Assembly (NCBI GenBank): GCA_020637775.1
Contig: JACKJV010000009.1
Span: 1 to 64,000 of the forward strand
Origin: Brucellaceae bacterium
Lineage (GTDB): Bacteria; Pseudomonadota; Alphaproteobacteria; Rhizobiales; Rhizobiaceae
Direction: 5' to 3'
DNA: 64,000 bases
The notes under the pieces: model-generated
What the model was told of the DNA's origin: nothing
Database searches by the model: none
The model's input: the letters and a program-made list of their open reading frames with translations, nothing else
In this document: positions 44,895-54,271 of the stretch, one piece after another
Position numbering within the stretch: the stretch's first letter is position 1
How the letters are laid out: each line of letters opens with the position of its first letter
Position numbers and translations under genes: made by a program

Positions 44895-46478
44895 ATGATG
44901 GACGACATCCTCCTGTCGGTCGGCGGTGTCGGCCTGTTCATCCTCGGCATTCGCATGCTCACCAACGGGTTGCGCAGCCTGGCGGGCGGCATGTTGCGCC
45001 GGTTCCTGGCCCGTTTTACCACCAATGCCGCGTCCGGCGCGGTGACCGGTGCGCTGCTGACGGCGGTCATCCAGTCGTCGGGCGCCACAACGATCACGAC
45101 CGTCGGGCTTGTCGGCGCCGGCATCCTTTCCTTCAATCAGGCTCTGGGTGTCATCCTGGGTGCCAATATCGGCACCACGGTGACGGGGTGGATCATCGCT
45201 GCGGTGGGTTTCAAGCTGCAACTGGGCACGGTGGCCATGCCGCTGCTGCTGCTGGGTGTCCTGACGAGCATGTTCGCTCCGGGCCGCTGGGCGCGTGCCG
45301 GCGACGCCCTGACCGGCTTCAGCCTCCTGTTCATCGGCATCGACGCCATGCAACGCGGCATGGCCGCCTTCGAAGGGCTGGTGACACCGGAAACCTTCCC
45401 CGCGGACAGCCTTTCCGGGCGGCTCGAACTGGTCGCGGTCGGGATCGCCATCACCTTGATAACGCATTCCTCATCGGCGGGCGTGGCGACCGCGCTGGCG
45501 GCACTTTCGGTGGGAACGATCAATCTGCCGCAGGCCGCCACCATGGTCATCGGCATGAATGTCGGCACGACCTTCAGCGCCGCGCTCGCCACCATCGGGG
45601 GATCGGCTGCGGTTCGCCGGACCGGCTTCGCGCACGTCATCTTCAATGTCATGACGGGCGTGATTGCCTTCGGGCTGCTCGATCTGTTCGCCAAGCTTGC
45701 CTTGCCCCGTGTTCAGGTGCCAGGCGACGCACAATTCGCGCTCGTGGCCTTTCATACGGTTTTCAACGTTCTCGGCGTCGTTCTTGTGCTGCCCTTTGCC
45801 GGCGCCTTTTCACGACTGATGGCGGTTCTCGTTCCCGATCATCTCCCATCCCTGACCGGCATGCTGGACAGGCGACTGCTGGCCGATGGCGAAGCGGCAG
45901 CCGATGCGGCGGCAGCCTGTGCCCGGCTGCTTGTGGCCGAAATCGAGCACCATGTCGCCTGGCGCCTGCGTCCGGCCTCGTCGCCGGGCGGTGGCGGCCT
46001 CGTGCGCCTGCGGCTGGCCAAGGAAGAACTGACGGACTATGTGGCAGCGATGCCCAACAGCGGCTGGAATCGCAAGCGGGTCAGCGCGCTGCTGCATGTT
46101 CTCGACCACATGGAACGGCTGCTTCGCCGTTGCGAGGACGATGAAAGGCTTGCCATCGTGCCGCATGATCGCAGGCTCGCGCGGCTTGCGCGTGTTTTCG
46201 CCGGCGTGATCGCAACATCGGCGTCACTCGACGAGGGAGGGCGGTCGGTCCGCTTTACCCGGCTCGAGGCGATGATTCGCGCCATGGAGGAGCGCTATCG
46301 CATCGATGTCATCGGACATGCCGCGCCGGTGCCGGCGACGATGCGCGAGATCGCCACGCGCCTCGATGCCATGCGCTGGCTTCATCGTTCGGCCAACCAT
46401 CTTTCGCGCATCCATCAGCATCTTGTCGATGCGGCGGACAGACCGACCCCGCCTGCCGGTTCCGTTGCAGGCGTTTGA
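44895..46478 (+). CDS. Na/Pi cotransporter family protein with PhoU-like tail
   Basis: A 527-residue membrane protein of the NptA/YjbB type. The two inverted QSS motifs are TAVIQSSGATTITTVGLVGAG and ITLITHSSSAGVATALAALS, each followed by a GxNxGTT loop (GANIGTTVTG, GMNVGTTFSA). The last 170 residues are helical and PhoU-like (DYVAAMPNSGWNRKRVSALLHVLDHMERLL). It moves phosphate, probably outward in some relatives, using sodium. No Pho box is seen before it. Adjacent start codons ATGATG at 44895. Confidence 0.92.
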   Translation: MMDDILLSVGGVGLFILGIRMLTNGLRSLAGGMLRRFLARFTTNAASGAVTGALLTAVIQSSGATTITTVGLVGAGILSFNQALGVILGANIGTTVTGWIIAAVGFKLQLGTVAMPLLLLGVLTSMFAPGRWARAGDALTGFSLLFIGIDAMQRGMAAFEGLVTPETFPADSLSGRLELVAVGIAITLITHSSSAGVATALAALSVGTINLPQAATMVIGMNVGTTFSAALATIGGSAAVRRTGFAHVIFNVMTGVIAFGLLDLFAKLALPRVQVPGDAQFALVAFHTVFNVLGVVLVLPFAGAFSRLMAVLVPDHLPSLTGMLDRRLLADGEAAADAAAACARLLVAEIEHHVAWRLRPASSPGGGGLVRLRLAKEELTDYVAAMPNSGWNRKRVSALLHVLDHMERLLRRCEDDERLAIVPHDRRLARLARVFAGVIATSASLDEGGRSVRFTRLEAMIRAMEERYRIDVIGHAAPVPATMREIATRLDAMRWLHRSANHLSRIHQHLVDAADRPTPPAGSVAGV

Positions 46479-46599
46479 TCCGACAGATCGAAAAGCTTGT
46501 CCCGGCGGCGGCTTGCCATGGCAGCGCTTTCAGTGCGATTGGATTGCGCGCCGGATGTACGGACGAGGCGTCGACGGCAGGATCGGAGGAGGGGTTTTC

Positions 46600-47793
46600 A
46601 TGGCCGGCATCGCCGTGCTTGCATTCGCGTATGTGCTCTCGCAGTTCTACCGTTCCTTTCTTGCCGTCCTGACGCCGGCGCTGAGCGCGGATCTGGGCGC
46701 AACGAAAGCCGATCTTTCCGAAGCCTCCGGCGCCTGGTTCGTTTCCTTCGCCCTGATGCAGTTCCTTGTCGGCGTATCGCTGGACCGGTTCGGCCCGCGA
46801 ATCACGGCCGCCATCATGCTTGGCGTGGCCGGCGGTGGCGGCGCATTGCTGTTTGCCGCTGCCAGCGCGCCATGGATGATAACGCTGGCCATGGTGCTGA
46901 TCGGCATCGGGTGCGCACCGGTGCTGATGGCGGCCTTCTTCATCTTCGCGCGCGTCTATTCACCGGGCCGCTTCGCCATGTATGCCTCATGGATGGTGGC
47001 CTTCGGCTCGGCCGGCAATGTCATCGGGGCAACGCCATTGGCCGCCGCCGGCGAGGCGTTCGGCTGGCGCCCGGTCATGGCGGGCCTTGCTGCGGTCACG
47101 GTCATTGTCGCCGTCCTGCTTTTCCTCGTCCTGCGCGATCCGCCGCGTCCGGAAGGTGAGGGCAGATCCAGCGGCTTTGCAGGCTATGGCGAGTTGATGC
47201 GGATGCGGGTTCTGTGGCCGATCATCCCGCTTGTCGCGATCAACTATGCCGCGGCCGCAGGCATTCGCGGCCTGTGGGCCGGTCCCTATCTGGCCGATGT
47301 CCATGGCGCGGACGCGATCGTCATCGGAAACGTGACGCTGGCCATGGCCATGGCCATGGTCGCCGGCAGTTTTCTCTACGGGCCGCTGGACCGATTGTTC
47401 GGCACGCGCAAATGGGTCGCCGCCGGCGGCAATGCCATCGTGCTCGGCGCCATCGTCTGGCTGTGGCTGTCGCCCTCGGCTGCGCTTGTCGGTGTCACGG
47501 CCGCACTCGTCGTCATCGGCCTGGCCGGCATGAGCTATGGCATGCTGATGGCGCATTCGCGCGCCTTCCTTCCTGCTCATCTGACAGGCCGCGGCGTGAC
47601 GCTGATGAATTTCTTCTCCATCGGCGGTGTCGGGCTCTTGCAGTTCCTCACCGGATGGGTCGTGACCGCGTGGGCTGTCCCGGGTGAACCGCAGGCTGCC
47701 TATGGCGCGCTCTGGCTTTTCTATGCCGTAACGCTCGGTGCCGGATTGCTGGTCTATCTCGCCTCGCGCGATGCGCGCCCGGAAGAAAGCTGA
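46600..47793 (+). CDS. MFS transporter
   Basis: A 397-residue permease with about twelve helices. The MFS loop signatures are present in degenerate form: GVSLDRFGPRITAA between helices 2 and 3, and GPLDRLFGTRKWVAAGG in the second half. The substrate is not evident. The frame is open far upstream, overlapping the end of the Na/Pi gene, but ATG at 46600 follows GGAGGAGGGG and is preferred; it also places the first helix (IAVLAFAYVLSQFYRSFLAVL) at the N-terminus. Confidence 0.9.
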   Translation: MAGIAVLAFAYVLSQFYRSFLAVLTPALSADLGATKADLSEASGAWFVSFALMQFLVGVSLDRFGPRITAAIMLGVAGGGGALLFAAASAPWMITLAMVLIGIGCAPVLMAAFFIFARVYSPGRFAMYASWMVAFGSAGNVIGATPLAAAGEAFGWRPVMAGLAAVTVIVAVLLFLVLRDPPRPEGEGRSSGFAGYGELMRMRVLWPIIPLVAINYAAAAGIRGLWAGPYLADVHGADAIVIGNVTLAMAMAMVAGSFLYGPLDRLFGTRKWVAAGGNAIVLGAIVWLWLSPSAALVGVTAALVVIGLAGMSYGMLMAHSRAFLPAHLTGRGVTLMNFFSIGGVGLLQFLTGWVVTAWAVPGEPQAAYGALWLFYAVTLGAGLLVYLASRDARPEES

Positions 47794-47797
47794 ACGC

Positions 47798-48772
47798 CTA
47801 CAGGGCGAGGCCGCGAATCCACGCCACGGTCCTGTCCGCCAGCCGCTGTGTCGTGTTGGGGGACAGGATGTCACCGGCAATCACGTGCTGCGACGGGTTG
47901 ACGCTGTCGGTAACTTCCACCACCGCGTGCGGCCCTGCCCATTTCGCCGCCTTGGCCGCCGTGGCCGTCTGGTCAACCACGGCATCGCCCGGCGCATAGA
48001 TGAAGAGCGCGGGCAGGTCGATCATCTCGGGGAAGACGCTGTTGGCCAGATCCACCGAAGCGGCCATGGGCATCAGCGCGCGGGTCGGGTAACGCGTCGT
48101 CCAATGCCTGGCATGCGCTTCGTTCCTTGGCTCGAACGACCGTTCCGGTCCGACGATCATGTCCGCCATCTGCATGCCCCAGGGCTGTGTCAGGAGGAAG
48201 GAGCCGGGCGCCTTGAGTTGGTAATTCGGTGAAATCAGCACCACGGCGTCCATGTTGCGGGCAAGGTCCGGCTGGGCCGCGGCCCAGGTGACCAGCGATC
48301 CCCCGGTTGACGTGGCCATGACGACGACCTTGCCGCCCAGCGCCTTGCCCACGGCCAGAGCCTCGGCCAGGTCGTTGATCCAGTCGTTGACGGTGGCGCG
48401 GGCCAGCGCCTCGCCGTTCTGGCCATGGCCTGTCAGGCGGGTGAAGAAAAGGTTCGCGCCCAGCGCCCGCGCCACCAGGTCGGGCAAGGGACGGACTTCC
48501 TGCGCGCTGGCCGAGAAGCCGTGCACATACACGATTGCAAGCGGCGTGCGGGCTCTCGATTGCGGAAATGCCCAGACAATCTGCTTTTCCGCGCCTTCCC
48601 GGATGCCCGGAACATTGGCCTCGCTGCGCGCGATGGCAGCTTCCGGATCGGCACCGATGGACCGCGTATCCACGGATATCTCCGTATCAACCGGCGTGCG
48701 CGGACCGACGGCGTAGAGCACGGCGAACCCGGCAATCAGAACAATCAGTGTCCACATGATCTTGCGCAGCAT
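47798..48772 (-). CDS. Alpha/beta hydrolase with membrane anchor
   Basis: About 324 residues. An N-terminal helix (IMWTLIVLIAGFAVLYAVG) precedes a lysophospholipase-like hydrolase: IVYVHGFSASAQEVRPLPDL, nucleophile segment VVMATSTGGSLVTWA (a T-S-T-G elbow in place of the usual GxSxG), Asp in YAPGDAVVDQTAT and His in NPSQHVIAGD. ATG at 48772 follows GGGAGGCACCA; the 8 residues before it are unlikely to be translated. Substrate unknown. Convergent with the MFS gene. Confidence 0.83.
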   Translation of the reverse strand: MLRKIMWTLIVLIAGFAVLYAVGPRTPVDTEISVDTRSIGADPEAAIARSEANVPGIREGAEKQIVWAFPQSRARTPLAIVYVHGFSASAQEVRPLPDLVARALGANLFFTRLTGHGQNGEALARATVNDWINDLAEALAVGKALGGKVVVMATSTGGSLVTWAAAQPDLARNMDAVVLISPNYQLKAPGSFLLTQPWGMQMADMIVGPERSFEPRNEAHARHWTTRYPTRALMPMAASVDLANSVFPEMIDLPALFIYAPGDAVVDQTATAAKAAKWAGPHAVVEVTDSVNPSQHVIAGDILSPNTTQRLADRTVAWIRGLAL

Positions 48773-48896
48773 TGGTGCCTCCCGGTGTGTGGCCAAGGTT
48801 TAGCGCCAAGCGCCAGCCGGCACAATCGGCGCCTCCCGGACAAGAACCGAACCGGCCTGGCTTTCGTAGAGTGTCTGGCCAGAAGGAACCGACTTG

Positions 48897-50231
48897 ATGC
48901 CGCTCCCGCGCCTGCCGATAACCGTGGTCATTGCCTACGGGTTGCCCGCCATGCCGATCGCGGCTCTGACACTGCCGCTCTACGTCATCGTTCCGACCTT
49001 CTACAGCGAGACCGTCGGCGTGCCGCTGGGCGCCATCGGCGGCATACTCGTTGCCGTACGCCTGTTCGACGCCCTCAACGATCCGGTGCTCGGCTGGCTC
49101 GGGGACCGCTGGAACAGCGCCTTCGGGCGGCGCCGCGCGATGGTGGCCCTGGCGATGCCCGCCACGGCCTTTGCCGCCTGGATGCTCTTTGCACCGCCGC
49201 TGGATGCCACCGGCGCCTACCTGGCGCTCTGGATGACCGTGCTGACCGCAGGTTTCAGCGCCCTTCTCTTGTCCTGGTCGGCATGGGGCGCGGAACTGGC
49301 CGGCGGCTATCGCGAACGCAGCCGGATTACCGGATGGCGCGAGTTCTTCACCGTTTGCGGCACATTGGCTGCAATCGCCATCCCGTTTGCCGTCGCCGGC
49401 GGCGGGTCGGGCGAACGTGGCGGCCTGGCCGCCCTCGGTCTTGCCGTGGCAGGCGGCCTGCTCGTTCTTGGCGCGGCCGCGCTTGCCATCGTGCCGGAGC
49501 CGAGAGACCACTCCGTGGCGCGTCTTTCGCTAAGGCGGAGCCTGGCCGCAATGGGCGCCAACACGCCGTTTCTGCGCCTGATCGGCGCCTATTTCGTCAA
49601 TGGCCTGGCCAATGGCATTCCTGCCACGCTTTTTCTCTATTTCGTGTCCGCCCGGCTTGCTGAACCGGACATGCGCGGCCCGCTGCTGTTTCTCTACTTC
49701 CTCTGCGGCCTGGCTGGCGTTCCGGCGGCGACGCTTCTTGCTTCCCGCCTTGGCAAGCATCGCGCCTGGTCGCTGGCCATGCTGCTGGCCTGTGCCGTGT
49801 TCGCGCTGGTGCCGCTGATTGGCGCCGGCGACATCGCCGCCTTCGCCGCTGTCTGCATCGTGACCGGTTTCGTGCTCGGCTTCGATCTGGCGCTGCCCCC
49901 GTCGATCCAGGCCGATGTGATCGATGCCGACACGGCTGTCTCGGGCGCGCAGCGGTCCGGCTTCTATTTCGCCGCCTGGAGCCTGGCGACCAAGCTGTCG
50001 CTGGCGGCCGGCGCGGGCGTGGCCTTTCCATTGCTCGCACTGGCCGGGTTCGATCCGCAAGCCGGCGCGGACAATTCGCCCTTTGCCCTCTTCACCCTTG
50101 CAGCGCTCTATGCCTGGGCGCCGGTTGTCCTGAAACTGGTCGCCGTCGCGCTGATGTGGTCCTTCCCCCTCGACGAGGCGGCACAGATGGCGGCGCGTGA
50201 GCGGATCGAGGCCAGAAGCCGGGCGCGATGA
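48897..50231 (+). CDS. MFS transporter, GPH (MelB-like sugar:cation symporter) family
   Basis: A 444-residue membrane protein of the MFS_2/GPH type. The family signature after helix 2 is clear: RLFDALNDPVLGWLGDRWNSAFGRRRAMVAL. In the second half PPSIQADVIDADTAVSGAQRSG is the matching GPH loop. Substrates of such carriers include sugars, glucuronides and other small molecules; none can be named here. ATG at 48897 has AGAAGGAACC upstream. Confidence 0.9.
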   Translation: MPLPRLPITVVIAYGLPAMPIAALTLPLYVIVPTFYSETVGVPLGAIGGILVAVRLFDALNDPVLGWLGDRWNSAFGRRRAMVALAMPATAFAAWMLFAPPLDATGAYLALWMTVLTAGFSALLLSWSAWGAELAGGYRERSRITGWREFFTVCGTLAAIAIPFAVAGGGSGERGGLAALGLAVAGGLLVLGAAALAIVPEPRDHSVARLSLRRSLAAMGANTPFLRLIGAYFVNGLANGIPATLFLYFVSARLAEPDMRGPLLFLYFLCGLAGVPAATLLASRLGKHRAWSLAMLLACAVFALVPLIGAGDIAAFAAVCIVTGFVLGFDLALPPSIQADVIDADTAVSGAQRSGFYFAAWSLATKLSLAAGAGVAFPLLALAGFDPQAGADNSPFALFTLAALYAWAPVVLKLVAVALMWSFPLDEAAQMAARERIEARSRAR

Positions 50232-50244
50232 CCACCGGAAAGGA

Positions 50245-51045
50245 TCAGTCGCGAAGCGGGCGACGGTTCCATCCCATGGCACGGCTCATGACGGGGAAGT
50301 ACAGGCTCCACGGCAACAGGTTCACCAGCTTGAGAAGGAAGGCGAAACGGCGCGGAAACGCCGTTTCGAACCCGCCACGCCCAAGTCCGTCGACGATCCG
50401 CGCGGCCGCATCGCCGGTTTTCATCAGGAAAGGCATGGGAAACTTGTTCTGTTCCGTCAGCGGCGTATCCACGAAACCCGGGTTGAACACCTGCAAGCGG
50501 ATGTTCATCTTGTCGAAGTCGAACTTCAGCGATTGCGCCAGGTAGTTCACGGCCGCCTTGGAGCCGCCATAGGCTGATGCCAGCGGCAGACCGCCATAGG
50601 CCGAAACCGATCCGACGATGCCGATATGGCCGCGCCCGCGGCTGCGCATGGCCTGTGCCACGGGCACCAGCCCGTTCAGCACACCGAAGAGGTTGATGTC
50701 ATAGGTCTTGCGGAATTTCTCGAGGTCGGGGCTCTCGCCATGCACCGGCCAGTAGTTTCCCGCCACGAACAGGGCCAGCGAGATCGGGCCGTGCTCCTCT
50801 TCCAGCGAACGGACGAGGCGAACCATTGCGGTCTCTTCGGTGGCGTCGCCCGGTGCAGGAATGATCTCTCCCTTGAACCCCGTTGCCGAGCGCGCCATGT
50901 CGTCGAGCTTTTCGGCGCTGCGGGCCGTCACCGCAACCCGCCAGCCGTCCTTGGCGAGCCTCAGCGCCACTTCGCGCCCGATTCCGCTTGAAGCCCCGGT
51001 GATCCAGGCGACGCCGTGTTCCGGGCGTGCGCGATAAAGACTCAT
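50245..51045 (-). CDS. Short-chain dehydrogenase/reductase
   Basis: A 266-residue SDR enzyme. The NAD(P)-binding TGASSGIG motif is near the N-terminus (WITGASSGIGREVALRLAKDG). NAG-type strand 4 appears as VAGNYW, and the catalytic Tyr and Lys are in SAYGGSKAAVNY with the Ser in VGSVSAYGG. An Arg after the second beta strand (TARSAEKLDDMA) suggests preference for NADP. The substrate is unknown. ATG at 51045 has GGAGTC upstream. Convergent with the sugar-symporter gene. Confidence 0.92.
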   Translation of the reverse strand: MSLYRARPEHGVAWITGASSGIGREVALRLAKDGWRVAVTARSAEKLDDMARSATGFKGEIIPAPGDATEETAMVRLVRSLEEEHGPISLALFVAGNYWPVHGESPDLEKFRKTYDINLFGVLNGLVPVAQAMRSRGRGHIGIVGSVSAYGGLPLASAYGGSKAAVNYLAQSLKFDFDKMNIRLQVFNPGFVDTPLTEQNKFPMPFLMKTGDAAARIVDGLGRGGFETAFPRRFAFLLKLVNLLPWSLYFPVMSRAMGWNRRPLRD

Positions 51046-51082
51046 GGCTGACTCCGGCGCGTTGTTCCTGACCTGTCATACG

Positions 51083-51113
51083 AAAAAAAGAACCCGCCGG
51101 TTCCCCGGCGGGT
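51083..51113 (-). terminator. Terminator of the ChrR-like gene
   Basis: ACCCGCCGG / CCGGCGGGT stem with a 4-base loop, followed leftwards by TCTTTTTTTCG. Confidence 0.85.
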
Positions 51114-51138
51114 CAAGGTTGCGGTTGGCTGTGTATCC

Positions 51139-51789
51139 TCAGGCCAGCAGGATGTCGGATAACCGCTGCCCGATGGAGCCTGTCAGGCGCAGCGGGCCGT
51201 CGGTCACCGCCATGCCGATACATGGCTTGGTCTTCTCCGCGATGGGCCGGTGATCCACCGTCTCATCGTTCACGGAGATGTCGCCACGGGCATAGCGTCC
51301 CGTGTCGTCATTGAAGGCGCCGTCGAGCACGAGGGAAAGCTCCATCCCCTCGTGGGTGTGCTTCGGAATGGCGCGGCCGGGCTTGATCCAGAACAGCTCC
51401 ACATGGCAGCCGTCGATCTCGCCCAGTTCGTAGTCGCGAAAACCGGGCATCTTCATTTTCCAGGGGATCTCGTCCTCGTCCATCCCGATGAACGCCGCGA
51501 TCGCACGCGGAAGAAGCGAGCCGGGGCGGGGCCTGGATGGAAGGCGTATCTGTGGGGCCGGCGACGAGAAGATCTTTTCAAGGCAGGCATCGGCCGCATG
51601 CAGGGGCGCTGGCTGTATATGCTCCAGCGCATCGCCTGCAAGCGTTTCAAGGCCGGTGACGATACCACGATTGGCCGGCGACAGTTCCAGATGGGCATCG
51701 ACAAGCACGCGCGCGGGCTCCGGCAAGAGCCCGGACACGTAACGCGCCATGAGCGCGTCAATGCGTTCTTGTGTATCCGTGTTGTTCAA
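51139..51789 (-). CDS. ChrR-like cupin protein with degenerate anti-sigma motif
   Basis: A 216-residue protein of the ChrR anti-sigma-E family. It aligns end to end with Rhodobacter ChrR, as recalled. The C-terminal cupin keeps all four metal ligands (H144, H146, E150, H180; ChrR H141, H143, E147, H177). The N-terminal zinc anti-sigma motif HxxxCxxC, however, reads H33-LEL-S37-PA-N40, and the upstream His is also missing, so zinc binding there is lost. Start is TTG at 51789, because GGGGAAACGAG lies before it, family length fits, and the frame beyond is unlike the family. No sigma factor gene is adjacent. It may have a different partner or none. Confidence 0.85.
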   Translation of the reverse strand: MNNTDTQERIDALMARYVSGLLPEPARVLVDAHLELSPANRGIVTGLETLAGDALEHIQPAPLHAADACLEKIFSSPAPQIRLPSRPRPGSLLPRAIAAFIGMDEDEIPWKMKMPGFRDYELGEIDGCHVELFWIKPGRAIPKHTHEGMELSLVLDGAFNDDTGRYARGDISVNDETVDHRPIAEKTKPCIGMAVTDGPLRLTGSIGQRLSDILLA

Positions 51790-52013
51790 ATCTCGTTTCC
51801 CCTGGCCGCAACCGCGCCATTGTCTGCGTTGAACCATTTGTCCCGGTTTACGGCAGGCGAGACAATCCGGATCACAGGCAAAACAAGCTGGCTTTTTTGC
51901 CCGAACGAGACAAAAACTGCACAAAAGCGCGACGGTAGCGCAAAAAGGCCGCTTGCAAGCCCGGGCATGGGTCCATACCCTTTCGGGCAACGAGAGAGTC
52001 ATACGGGAAAAAC

Positions 52014-53051
52014 ATGATCGCGTCAGTACTTGAGTGTATCGGAAACACGCCGCTCATCCGCCTGCGCAAGGCATCGGAAGCAACCGGTTGCGAAATTTAC
52101 GGCAAGGCCGAGTTCATGAATCCGGGCCAGTCGGTCAAGGACCGCGCCGGACTGTTCATCATTCGCGATGCGGAAAAGCGCGGCTTGCTGGAACCCGGCG
52201 GCCTGATCGTCGAAGGCACGGCTGGCAATACCGGCATCGGCCTGACGGTGGTCGCCAAGGCGCTGGGATACCGTACGGTCATCGTGATTCCGGAAACCCA
52301 GAGCCAGGAGAAAAAGGACGCGCTCCGGGTTCTTGGCGCTGAACTGATCGAGGTTCCCGCTGTTCCCTACCGCAATCCCAACAACTACGTGAAGGTGTCC
52401 GGACGGCTGGCGGAAAAGCTGGCCGCCACCAGCCCGCATGGCGCGATCTGGGCCAACCAGTTCGACAACATCGCCAATCGCGATGGCCATGTCGCCACCA
52501 CCGCGGAGGAAATATGGTCGCAGACCGGCGGCAAGGTGGACGGTTTCGTCGCCGCCGTCGGAACCGGCGGAACGCTTGCGGGTGTCGCCGCCGGCCTGAA
52601 GGCGCACCGGCCGGACGTGAAGGTGGCGCTGGCCGATCCGCTGGGTGCCGCCTTGTACAGCCACTATACGACCGGCGAGATGAAATCGGAGGGATCCTCC
52701 ATCACCGAAGGCATCGGCCAGGGGCGCATCACCGGCAACCTTGAGGGGTTCACCCCGGATTTCGCCTATCAGATCCCCGATTCCGAGGCGCTGCCGATCA
52801 TCTTCGATCTCGTGCAGGAAGAAGGGCTTTGCCTCGGCGGCTCATCGGGCATCAACATTGCCGGCGCCATGCGGCTGGCCCGCGAGCTCGGCCCGGGCCA
52901 CACCATCGTCACCATCCTGTGCGACTACGGCACGCGCTATCAGTCGAAACTGTTCAATCCGGATTTCCTGCGCTCCAGGGACCTGCCGTACCCGGCGTGG
53001 ATGGAAGCGGCAAGCGATATCGCGGTTCCCTTCGAGGATGCCGGCGAATGA
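52014..53051 (+). CDS. cysK: Cysteine synthase A
   Basis: PLP enzyme that makes cysteine from O-acetylserine and sulfide. The 345-residue protein has the PLP lysine K42 in PGQSVKDRAG, the substrate loop EGTAGNTG, the phosphate-binding VGTGGTLAGVA, and GGSSGINI near the C-terminus. It is about 25 residues longer than E. coli CysK because of a C-terminal extension (LRSRDLPYPAWMEAASDIAVPF), as in many alphaproteobacterial forms. Its stop overlaps the start of the AlaX gene (ATGA), so the two are translationally coupled. Divergent from the ChrR-like gene. Confidence 0.93.
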   Translation: MIASVLECIGNTPLIRLRKASEATGCEIYGKAEFMNPGQSVKDRAGLFIIRDAEKRGLLEPGGLIVEGTAGNTGIGLTVVAKALGYRTVIVIPETQSQEKKDALRVLGAELIEVPAVPYRNPNNYVKVSGRLAEKLAATSPHGAIWANQFDNIANRDGHVATTAEEIWSQTGGKVDGFVAAVGTGGTLAGVAAGLKAHRPDVKVALADPLGAALYSHYTTGEMKSEGSSITEGIGQGRITGNLEGFTPDFAYQIPDSEALPIIFDLVQEEGLCLGGSSGINIAGAMRLARELGPGHTIVTILCDYGTRYQSKLFNPDFLRSRDLPYPAWMEAASDIAVPFEDAGE

Positions 53052-53785
53052 GCGCGACCGATTGCCTGTTCCGGGCCGACGCCTATCTTTCCACGGCAGA
53101 GGCCAGGGTCGCCGCCGTCAACGAACGCGGCGGCATCATCCTCGACAAGACTGTCTTCTACGCCACATCGGGCGGCCAGCCGGGCGATACGGGGCGCCTT
53201 GAACGGGCCGACGGGTCGATGATCGAGATCGCCGCCACGGTGACGGGCGAGACGAAGGAAGAGATCATCCACGTGCCGGCCAACGGCCAGCCGGTGCCGG
53301 ATCCGGGTGAGGCGCTGGTTCTCCACATCGACTGGGATCGCCGGTACAAGCTGATGCGCATGCATACGGCCTGCCACCTGCTCACCGTGGTCTGTCCCTA
53401 TCCGATCACCGGCGCTTCTGTGGGCGAGGAGGAAAGCCGCGTCGATTTCGACATTCCCGACGCCGCCCTGACCAAGGAAGAGGTCAGCGCGAGGCTGATG
53501 GAACTCGTCAACGGCAAGCATCCTGTCTTCACAAGGTTGATCTCGGAAGACGACCTGGCTGCCAATCCCGGCCTGGTGAAGTCGAAGAACGTGCGCCCGC
53601 CGTCCGGCTCGGGCACCATCCGCCTCGTCTGTATCGGCGAAGACGCCACGGTGGACAGCCAGCCCTGCGGCGGTACGCATGTGTCGACCACAGAGGAGGT
53701 TGGCGCCATCCATATCGGCAAGATCGAAAAGAAGGGGCGTGAAAACCGCCGGTTCCGGATCCGGTTCGGCGATGCGCCGGGGTAG
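53048..53785 (+). CDS. Alanyl-tRNA editing protein, AlaX family
   Basis: A free-standing trans-editing domain, 245 residues, that removes serine or glycine wrongly attached to tRNA-Ala. The zinc site is complete: HTACH at about residue 105 (HxxxH) and CGGTH at about residue 206 (CxxxH). The N-terminal TVFYATSGGQPGDTG is also typical of AlaRS editing domains. The frame is open back to 52829 inside cysK, but ATG at 53048 gives a 4-base overlap with the cysK stop. The linkage to cysteine synthesis is notable. Confidence 0.93.
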   Translation: MSATDCLFRADAYLSTAEARVAAVNERGGIILDKTVFYATSGGQPGDTGRLERADGSMIEIAATVTGETKEEIIHVPANGQPVPDPGEALVLHIDWDRRYKLMRMHTACHLLTVVCPYPITGASVGEEESRVDFDIPDAALTKEEVSARLMELVNGKHPVFTRLISEDDLAANPGLVKSKNVRPPSGSGTIRLVCIGEDATVDSQPCGGTHVSTTEEVGAIHIGKIEKKGRENRRFRIRFGDAPG

Positions 53786-53788
53786 GGT

Positions 53789-54265
53789 ATGATGAGGCTG
53801 GAAGGCTCCTGTCACTGCGGTCGCGTGCGCTTTAGCTGTGAAAGCCATACGCCGGTGCCCTACCAGCGCTGCTATTGCTCGATCTGCCGCAAGACGCAGG
53901 GCGGCGGCGGATATGCCATCAATCTCAAGGGCGATGCAGCGACGCTTTCGGTCGAGGGCGGCGAAGCAATAACCGTCTACCATGCCAGGATCGATGGCGA
54001 GGAAAGCCCGGCGGAACGGCATTTCTGCAGCGGGTGCGGGTCAGCGCTGTGGCTGCACGATCCGCGCTGGCCGGACCTGGTTCATCCGTTCGCCTCGGCC
54101 ATCGACACGCCCTTGCCGAAAGCGTCGGAAACGACGCATATCATGCTGGCCTTCAAGCCCGCATGGGTGGATGAGCCGGGATCCAATCCGACGCGCTGCC
54201 ACGACGGCTATCCCGACGAATCGATTGAAGAATGGCATGCGCGGACCGCAAACAGGACGGATTGA
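53789..54265 (+). CDS. GFA family protein (formaldehyde-activating enzyme-like)
   Basis: A 158-residue zinc protein of the glutathione-dependent formaldehyde-activating (DUF636/CENP-V) family. The cysteine pairs are CHCGRVRFSC, CYCSICRKTQGG and FCSGCGSALW. Real formaldehyde-activating activity is proven for few members, so the function stays open. ATG at 53789 comes 3 bases after the AlaX stop, in the thiol operon. Confidence 0.92.
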   Translation: MMRLEGSCHCGRVRFSCESHTPVPYQRCYCSICRKTQGGGGYAINLKGDAATLSVEGGEAITVYHARIDGEESPAERHFCSGCGSALWLHDPRWPDLVHPFASAIDTPLPKASETTHIMLAFKPAWVDEPGSNPTRCHDGYPDESIEEWHARTANRTD

Positions 54266-54271
54266 CCCAAG

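Noticed and set aside
51790..52002. N-terminal extension of the ChrR-like protein with several Cys
   Set aside because: The extension lies before the TTG with a good ribosome site, is unlike the family, and would give a protein about 70 residues too long.
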